Origin: Thalassobacillus sp043497085
GTDB taxonomy: Bacteria; Bacillota; Bacilli; Bacillales; Halobacillaceae
DNA length: 64,000 nt
Strand: one strand, 5' to 3'
Assembly (NCBI GenBank): GCA_043497085.1
Contig: JBIEKI010000005.1
Within the stretch, counting starts at the first letter, position 1, and the number at the start of each line of letters is the position of its first letter. The position numbers were made by a program, and so were the translations under genes. Below are positions 59,490 through 64,000 of the stretch, piece after piece. The notes under the pieces were generated by a model. The model saw only the letters and a program-made list of their open reading frames with translations, ran no database searches and was not told the origin of the DNA.

Positions 59490-60173
59490 TTATGCTTTTG
59501 CCGCCTTGACCGTTTTCAGGGCAGCTTTTATATCATCATAAATGACATTTCCTACGACGATGACATCCGCGTGCTGCTTCATTTCTTCTGCTTGTCCAGC
59601 TGTGGTGATCCCGCCGCCATAAAAAAGGCACGTTTTTTCAAGCGTGTCTTTCACCTCTTTGACGAGCTCGGTATCACCGTAGACGCCGCTATATTCCAGA
59701 TAAAAAATCGGCAGTTGGTACATATGCTCTGCCATTCGCGCATAGGCGATGACATCTTCATTTGAGGGGAGGCTGCTGTTTGTGTGTTGAAAAGCTTTTG
59801 CATTTTCATTAAGAATACAGTAGCCTTCCACCAGCATCTCTTCCCAGTTCATGATATCGCCGTACTCTTTTACTGCCTGGTGCTGGATATCCATCATCCA
59901 TTTTTTATCCTGACTATTCATCACCATTGGAATAAAATAAAAATCGAAGCCTGGTGTGATGGCATCAAGATTGGAAACCTCCATCACACACGGGACGGAA
60001 TAGCGCCGTATTCTCGCCATTAAATTCAGGACACCATCAAGGGTAATATTGTCCGTACCACCGACGATGACAGCGTCTGTCCCTGATTCGCAAATCTGTT
60101 CCAAATGTTCATCTGAAATTTCTTTATTCGGATCGAGCTTGAATACATGCTGCCACTCGTTCACATTGTACAC
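59490..60173 (-). CDS. pcrB: Heptaprenylglyceryl phosphate synthase
   Basis: 227 residues, a TIM-barrel prenyltransferase of the GGGPS/PcrB family. It joins heptaprenyl diphosphate to glycerol 1-phosphate, making an archaeal-type ether lipid in Bacillaceae. Marks: F-K-L-D-P-N-K (about 11-17), V-G-G-T-D-N-I (about 37-43), Y-L-E-Y-S-G-V-Y-G-D (about 154-163) and F-Y-G-G-G-I-T-T (about 181-188). A longer reading starts with a TTG that is part of the ribosome site TTGGAGG; the GTG at 60171-60173, 8 bases later, gives M-Y-N-V-N-E-W and a length one residue short of B. subtilis PcrB. Confidence 0.95.
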   Translation of the reverse strand: MYNVNEWQHVFKLDPNKEISDEHLEQICESGTDAVIVGGTDNITLDGVLNLMARIRRYSVPCVMEVSNLDAITPGFDFYFIPMVMNSQDKKWMMDIQHQAVKEYGDIMNWEEMLVEGYCILNENAKAFQHTNSSLPSNEDVIAYARMAEHMYQLPIFYLEYSGVYGDTELVKEVKDTLEKTCLFYGGGITTAGQAEEMKQHADVIVVGNVIYDDIKAALKTVKAAKA

Positions 60174-60208
60174 GATTGTATCCTCCAATACCTATAATCC
60201 ATTATTTC

Positions 60209-60217
60209 ATTATAGCA
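60209..60217 (-). promoter_or_regulatory. Extended -10 promoter of the pcrB operon
   Basis: On the minus strand TGCTATAAT is a full extended -10 consensus, about 36 bp before the pcrB start. Confidence 0.62.
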
Positions 60218-60261
60218 AAAATCACTGGCAGAAAGGAACCAGCACAACCCTTTCTTCGATA

Positions 60262-60330
60262 GATGGATATGAGGAGCGAAAACCTGTATATGAGAACAAT
60301 AATACAGATTTGTAATCAAAAATATCATAA
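60262..60330. repeat. Degenerate direct-repeat array, 20-21-bp period (array D)
   Basis: ATATGAGGAGCG (60267), ATATGAGAACAA (60288) and ATTTGTAATCAA (60308) are spaced 21 and 20 bp apart, with weaker copies on either side. It lies upstream of the pcrB promoter, next to the long-hairpin repeat. Confidence 0.45.
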
Positions 60331-60360
60331 TACGAACGAATTGCCTGCTTCTAAAGAGCA

Positions 60361-60475
60361 AAAGCGCAAGCGCCTTGCTCACCCCCGACAAGCTTAAGTC
60401 AAGCCTCGCCGTGACGTTTTTTTGCACAGAGAGGATTGACTTAAGACCTCGAGGGGGTAGGCGCTGGAGCTGGAT
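60361..60475. repeat. Long-hairpin intergenic repeat (dispersed palindromic element)
   Basis: An interrupted long inverted repeat. AGCGCCT (60369-60375) pairs with AGGCGCT (60459-60465), ACCCCC (60381-60386) with GGGGGT (60453-60458), CTTAAGTCAA (60393-60402) with TTGACTTAAG (60436-60445), and CCTC with GAGG inside, around a T7 tract. I recall near-identical elements in many Bacillaceae intergenic regions, where they are repeated across the genome. No coding capacity or transposase; it may be a REP/MITE-like element or a structured RNA. Confidence 0.78.
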
Positions 60476-60534
60476 GCGGCCCATTGCAAAATGTTATCCA
60501 AAACCCTCATTTTTTATAATTTCCTAGACCATGA

Positions 60535-60568
60535 AAAAATCGCGCCCCTTATGCGGAGCGCGATTTTG
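60535..60568 (-). terminator. Rho-independent terminator of yerC
   Basis: On the minus strand AAATCGCGCTCC and GGCGCGATTT pair around a GCATAAGG-type loop, followed by TTTTTT. Confidence 0.88.
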
Positions 60569-60575
60569 TTGTTGT

Positions 60576-60878
60576 TTATTCACTTTTTTGGGCGGCCAGA
60601 CGATCCAGTGCCATCTGGTATGCATCGTTTCCATAGTTCAAGCTGCGCTTGACCCGGGAGATTGTCGCTGTCGAAGCTCCTGTTTCCGTCTCAATTTTAT
60701 GATAAGTATACCCTTCGCGAAGCATCCGGGCCACCTCAAGACGCTGAGCCAATGACTGGACTTCATTCATCGTAGCCAAGTCATCAAAAAAGCGATAGCA
60801 TTCTTCTACATTTTCTAGTGCGAGGATAGCTTCAAAAAGTTGATCTAGCGTCTTCCCTCGCAACTTATCAATTTGCAT
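60576..60878 (-). CDS. yerC: YerC/YecD family TrpR-related DNA-binding protein
   Basis: 100 residues, all-helical. The helix-turn-helix is A-R-M-L-R-E-G-Y-T-Y-H-K-I-E-T-E-T-G-A-S (about 58-77), followed by T-A-T-I-S-R-V-K-R-S-L. This is the TrpR superfamily YerC/YecD group, found in many Firmicutes next to pcrB. Target genes are unknown; it lacks evidence for tryptophan binding. GGAGGATGAAAGTTA precedes the ATG. It lies 26 bp after yerB. Confidence 0.92.
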   Translation of the reverse strand: MQIDKLRGKTLDQLFEAILALENVEECYRFFDDLATMNEVQSLAQRLEVARMLREGYTYHKIETETGASTATISRVKRSLNYGNDAYQMALDRLAAQKSE

Positions 60879-60904
60879 TAACTTTCATCCTCCTATTCTC
60901 CTGT

Positions 60905-61972
60905 TTACCGGTATGACACGGAATGTTCGAGACCAGGATCAGCCGGAATGACATTGATCCATGTTTGTCCCGGAACCAGTCCTATTTTTTTATCTCCCTG
61001 ATACGGAATGATACGGCCTGCTTCATTTTTCCATGTCACTTCATGAAGCTTTCCTTTTTGGAGTAAATACCCTTTTCCGCCGGAGTTTAAATCAATATCC
61101 CTGCGGCCAGCCGAATCAATAACTCGATGACTTGTTTCTATAATCAACACATTATCGAGTTCGATCGGAGTTTTCCCCTCTCGTTCTAGTGTCTGTTTCC
61201 CATCATTATAGCGGAGATAACGACCTTTATCCTCATCATACGCGTAAGCTACGGTCACATCAAAACGTTTCGAGTAGACGATCTTCAAGTCAGAAGCATC
61301 TTTTCCGTTCTTCGTCTCCGCCGACTCCTCATCCGTATAGAAGTATGGCTCGATTTGACGGCTTGCCGCGTAGCCTTTCCGCTCGATAACCGGGGATATA
61401 CCGTCTGTCAGCATATATGAATTGTGCGGGGCTTTCCTGGTATTATCCCGCTGGAACAGCTTCCCGTCATTATCATATGTTGCCCCGTTCAGATAGTCGT
61501 GGCCATCATTCCTGATTTGGTCATCAATGAATTTAGCAGCTCCATGGTAGGTGTAAATTGCGTCATGAACTTTAGCCAGGTTGAAATAATAAGGACGCGC
61601 ACTCCTGACAGGACCGATTTTATCCGGTATGTTACTATGAAAAACCGCTAAAAATCTGGTGATTTCCCCCTCTGCCAGCAACTCAAAAACAATATCGGCC
61701 TGGCTGAGCCCTGTCTGTGGCCTTGCTTTCGAATGATTGTTCACCATTACAGCGATAGCACGCTGATCCACCGTTTCGTTGGTCGGCTCCCCGGTAAAAG
61801 GAAATACATGGCTATATGTATTCTCCTCGGGTTCTTTCTTCTCATAACTTTCCGAGTCCTGTGTCTCCTTTTCAGGAGCATCGGCTGGTTCTTTGCCTTC
61901 GGTTTCTTCATTTGTACAGGCAGCGAGCAGAAGAGACAAGAGCAACAACACACCCATTACATACTTTTTCAC
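60905..61972 (-). CDS. yerB: YerB family lipoprotein (DUF3048)
   Basis: 355 residues with a type II signal peptide (lipobox L-L-A-A-C, Cys19) and an acidic, Glu/Lys-rich linker (about 20-60). The DUF3048 N-terminal domain begins at A-I-A-V-M-V-N-N-H-S-K-A-R-P-Q-T-G-L-S-Q-A-D-I-V-F-E (about 71-96) and is followed by R-S-A-R-P-Y and a C-terminal DUF3048 domain ending with G-Q-T-W-I-N-V-I-P. The function is unknown. The start is GTG, about 8 bases after AAGGGTGGG. Order and spacing match yerA-yerB-yerC in B. subtilis. Confidence 0.93.
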   Translation of the reverse strand: MKKYVMGVLLLLSLLLAACTNEETEGKEPADAPEKETQDSESYEKKEPEENTYSHVFPFTGEPTNETVDQRAIAVMVNNHSKARPQTGLSQADIVFELLAEGEITRFLAVFHSNIPDKIGPVRSARPYYFNLAKVHDAIYTYHGAAKFIDDQIRNDGHDYLNGATYDNDGKLFQRDNTRKAPHNSYMLTDGISPVIERKGYAASRQIEPYFYTDEESAETKNGKDASDLKIVYSKRFDVTVAYAYDEDKGRYLRYNDGKQTLEREGKTPIELDNVLIIETSHRVIDSAGRRDIDLNSGGKGYLLQKGKLHEVTWKNEAGRIIPYQGDKKIGLVPGQTWINVIPADPGLEHSVSYR

Positions 61973-62013
61973 GGATTCCCACCCTTATTTCATTATTTCT
62001 CTATATTAACATT

Positions 62014-63756
62014 TTAACGCATTATTGCAGGAAAGAGTACCTCTTTCTTCTTGATATCCAATATTCCTACCGGGGTAATGCGTATATAAGGCAAATGTAC
62101 AGAAGATAAGAAAAGCAATGTGTATACAGGGTCCTCATGACGATAACCGAAGTTTTCCATGTGCTTCCGCAGCTCTTTTTCCTTAGCCATTACCTGCTCC
62201 ATTTTTTCATCGGACATGACACCGCCCAGCTTAAGCGGCATTTCAAAGATGATTTCTCCTTCATGGGCGAGGACAATGCCGCCTCCAATTTCCTTCATCC
62301 TGTCAAAGGCCACTCTCATATCATGCTTGCTTTTTCCAATCATGACAATATCGCCAGTATTGGAATAAGAACTTATCAAGGCACCCAGTTTATTAGTAAA
62401 TCCTTTTAAAATCGTATTTACCCGCCATTCCCCGTCACGGTCGAGAAGCATCAGGAATGATTCATCATTTTCTTCCGATAGTTTCTCTGCTGAAGCGTCA
62501 ATACTTACCGCGTAGGGCTGCAGAATGACAGCACTAGTCATTTTAATTCCTAATGGCATAGAAAATTGCAAGTCTTCCTCCTGTAAATCCCAGTCCAATT
62601 GGAGTGGAGTTACACCGAAGGCAGGAAAATCAATCTTCTTATCTGTTGTGATTGCTTCACCATCACGCTTCACCCATTCTCCCTTTGCCAGAACCGAGTG
62701 TGGATGCGGGTCATCCGGAGCACGGAGAAAATTTAAATGAGCAGTTCTCCCCGGAGCGATACTCCCGACGCGATGTTCAACACCGAAATGCCGTGCCGCA
62801 TGATAGGATGCCATTAAATAGGCATCTACTACTGGGACCCCTGCTTCGATGGCTAATTCAACACAGGTATCCATGATTCCCTGTTCATAGAAGCTTGGGG
62901 TAGATCCATCAGTTGTCATCATAAAATGATCGAACTGCGTGTGACCGCGATCGACCAGCTCTTTTAACATGTCGTACAGGTCAGGGCGAATCGAAGAATT
63001 ACGAAGCCCGACATTGTAACCAAGTGCTAACCGCTTCAATACTTCATCCGCGGTGATCGCTTCATGGTCCGAGTCCACACCGAGCAGGCGCATTTTCGTC
63101 AACGTCTTTTCCGAAGCTCCCGGCAAATGACCTTCCACCGGCTTACGAAGCCTCGTGGTTTCTTGCATCCAGTATAATGTCTGATCATCACCCTTCATCA
63201 CTTCCGGCCAGGAGGTCAACTCACCTCCCTGGATGACGGCATCATGATTCAGCCAGGGCAATACTTTTTCTGAGAATTCTTCCTGATCTGTTTCCTGGAG
63301 GACTGATTGTGAATCGTAGCGCCCCCACCAGAACATGGAGCAAGGAAGTTCTACAAATTCTTCTAATAAAGAAAACGCTTTCTTTTCATCTAATAAAAAA
63401 AGCCACATTAAGTTGTCATTTATTAGGGTCGTGGTCCCTGTCTTAGCTGCATAAAGCCCCAGGCTTTGGGGATTATATAACTGAAATGGATGAGAGTGGG
63501 GCTCAATATAGCCAGGTACAATATATTGACCTTCCGCATCAATGATATCAGTTCCCTGGGTGTTGCCAGGCATTTCCTTGCCCACATAAACGATCCTGTC
63601 TTGATCAATCCATATGTTGCCTTCCATCCATTGTTTCATATATACATTTAAATACGTCGCATGTTTGATTACTTTGGTAGGCGCTTGTTTTCCATCGATG
63701 ATGGAAGCATGCTCCCTTAGCTGCCGATTGCGCCAACGGAATCGATTTTCGTTCAT
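62014..63756 (-). CDS. yerA: Adenine deaminase-like amidohydrolase YerA
   Basis: 580 residues, equal to B. subtilis YerA. An amidohydrolase barrel with metal ligands in V-P-G-Y-I-E-P-H-S-H-P-F (about 73-84) and the Asp in M-M-T-T-D-G-S-T-P (about 277-285) is followed by the C-terminal adenine-deaminase domain (about 400-570; G-G-G-I-V-L, F-E-M-P-L-K-L-G-G-V-M-S-D). It probably deaminates adenine to hypoxanthine, but YerA proteins form a side branch from AdeC and activity is not assured. GGGGGAAGAGTA precedes the ATG. It has no obvious terminator before yerB (40 bp), so yerA-yerB-yerC may be one transcript. Confidence 0.9.
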   Translation of the reverse strand: MNENRFRWRNRQLREHASIIDGKQAPTKVIKHATYLNVYMKQWMEGNIWIDQDRIVYVGKEMPGNTQGTDIIDAEGQYIVPGYIEPHSHPFQLYNPQSLGLYAAKTGTTTLINDNLMWLFLLDEKKAFSLLEEFVELPCSMFWWGRYDSQSVLQETDQEEFSEKVLPWLNHDAVIQGGELTSWPEVMKGDDQTLYWMQETTRLRKPVEGHLPGASEKTLTKMRLLGVDSDHEAITADEVLKRLALGYNVGLRNSSIRPDLYDMLKELVDRGHTQFDHFMMTTDGSTPSFYEQGIMDTCVELAIEAGVPVVDAYLMASYHAARHFGVEHRVGSIAPGRTAHLNFLRAPDDPHPHSVLAKGEWVKRDGEAITTDKKIDFPAFGVTPLQLDWDLQEEDLQFSMPLGIKMTSAVILQPYAVSIDASAEKLSEENDESFLMLLDRDGEWRVNTILKGFTNKLGALISSYSNTGDIVMIGKSKHDMRVAFDRMKEIGGGIVLAHEGEIIFEMPLKLGGVMSDEKMEQVMAKEKELRKHMENFGYRHEDPVYTLLFLSSVHLPYIRITPVGILDIKKKEVLFPAIMR

Positions 63757-63869
63757 TACTCTTCCCCCAATTTGGAGTTTCTTTCTATCTTAACACAGGA
63801 AGCGTTTTCACGCAGTAACGTTTTGAAGTATTATTTGACGAAAATATGACAGGGAAAGGGGTGTTTTTT

Positions 63870-64000
63870 ATGTTTAAACGAATCAAGCCGAATATTGGTA
63901 TCTTGAATGCTATGGTGCGTATTACAGCAGGGTTCACTTTGATGAGTTATTGCACGATCCGGGCATTGAAGCGTCCTTATTCTGAGACCAATGTACTGTG
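63870..64000 (+). CDS. DUF2892 (YgaP-like) small membrane protein, cut by window edge
   Basis: 43 codons are visible. K-P-N-I-G-I-L-N-A-M-V-R-I-T-A-G-F-T (about 6-23) is the DUF2892 start, a hydrophobic hairpin also found at the C-terminus of YgaP rhodaneses; T-I-R-A-L-K-R-P-Y follows. GGAAAGGGGTG precedes the ATG. It is divergent from yerA and continues beyond the right edge, so total length is unknown. Confidence 0.8.
   Translation, partial: MFKRIKPNIGILNAMVRITAGFTLMSYCTIRALKRPYSETNVL

Overview
The window comes from a low-to-mid GC Gram-positive endospore former of the Bacillaceae, most likely a halotolerant genus such as Halobacillus or Virgibacillus. The evidence is the gene content: a spore-germinant receptor operon of the GerA/GerB/GerC type, YpjP, YitJ, GlgD, RlmCD, an S-box leader, and a long block collinear with the Bacillus subtilis yerA-yerB-yerC-pcrB-pcrA-ligA-yerH...opuE-gatCAB-yerQ-yefA region. 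A BCCT-type betaine transporter and a PutP/OpuE-type proline symporter fit an osmotically challenged lifestyle. I see no rRNA, tRNA, CRISPR, prophage or intact insertion sequence. The genus is an inference.

Layout. 1-5181: start of a chromate transporter behind a PadR repressor with a clear promoter/operator, an MFS exporter, RidA, YpjP, a Tyr/Pro-rich protein, and an overlapping DUF2243-CtaG pair. 5182-13764: GapN, an excisionase-fold small protein, small lipoproteins, a GNAT acetyltransferase, a methyltransferase, an YlmA-like ABC ATPase, a MerR/TipAS regulator with a 19-bp-spacer promoter, PurU and a YkvA protein. 13935-20645: a methionine operon (SAM-I riboswitch, metC-like gene, yitJ, metH). 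20804-31106: the glycogen operon glgB-glgC-glgD-glgA-glgP followed by a GH13 amylase, with a CcpA-type cre site upstream and an internal hairpin terminator between glgD and glgA. 31375-36039: a ger(A-B-C) operon followed directly by a patatin-like lipase gene. 36085-43139: EamA and DHA2 exporters, a BCCT transporter, YuiD, DUF4317 and UPF0158 proteins. 43244-63756: the yer-type housekeeping block (rlmCD, dagK, gatBAC, an alpha/beta hydrolase, putP with a 35-residue partner protein, pruA, camS, ligA, pcrA, pcrB, yerC, yerB, yerA). 63870-64000: start of a DUF2892 membrane protein.

How the genes work together. The methionine operon makes homocysteine and methylates it, with the folate supply (YitJ reductase domain) and cobalamin methylation (MetH) encoded next to each other under SAM control. 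The glycogen operon holds synthesis and breakdown together. putP and pruA form a proline uptake and oxidation pair with separate promoters, and pruA has a cre site at its predicted transcription start. gatCAB, ligA, pcrA and rlmCD are core information-processing genes.

The most unusual signal is a set of short, degenerate direct-repeat arrays in intergenic DNA (5057-5130, 13202-13284, 20654-20784, 44642-44704, 60262-60330, and more weakly 6641-6712). Each has its own unit, but all have a spacing of about 20-21 bp, two turns of the DNA helix. Two of them fill the gap between facing terminators of convergent operons exactly. I cannot name a described element that matches. A separate long-hairpin repeat at 60361-60475 resembles a dispersed palindromic element I have seen in Bacillaceae intergenic regions. 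Many start codons were moved downstream of the longest reading frame because a Shine-Dalgarno sequence decides them; this is stated in each entry.
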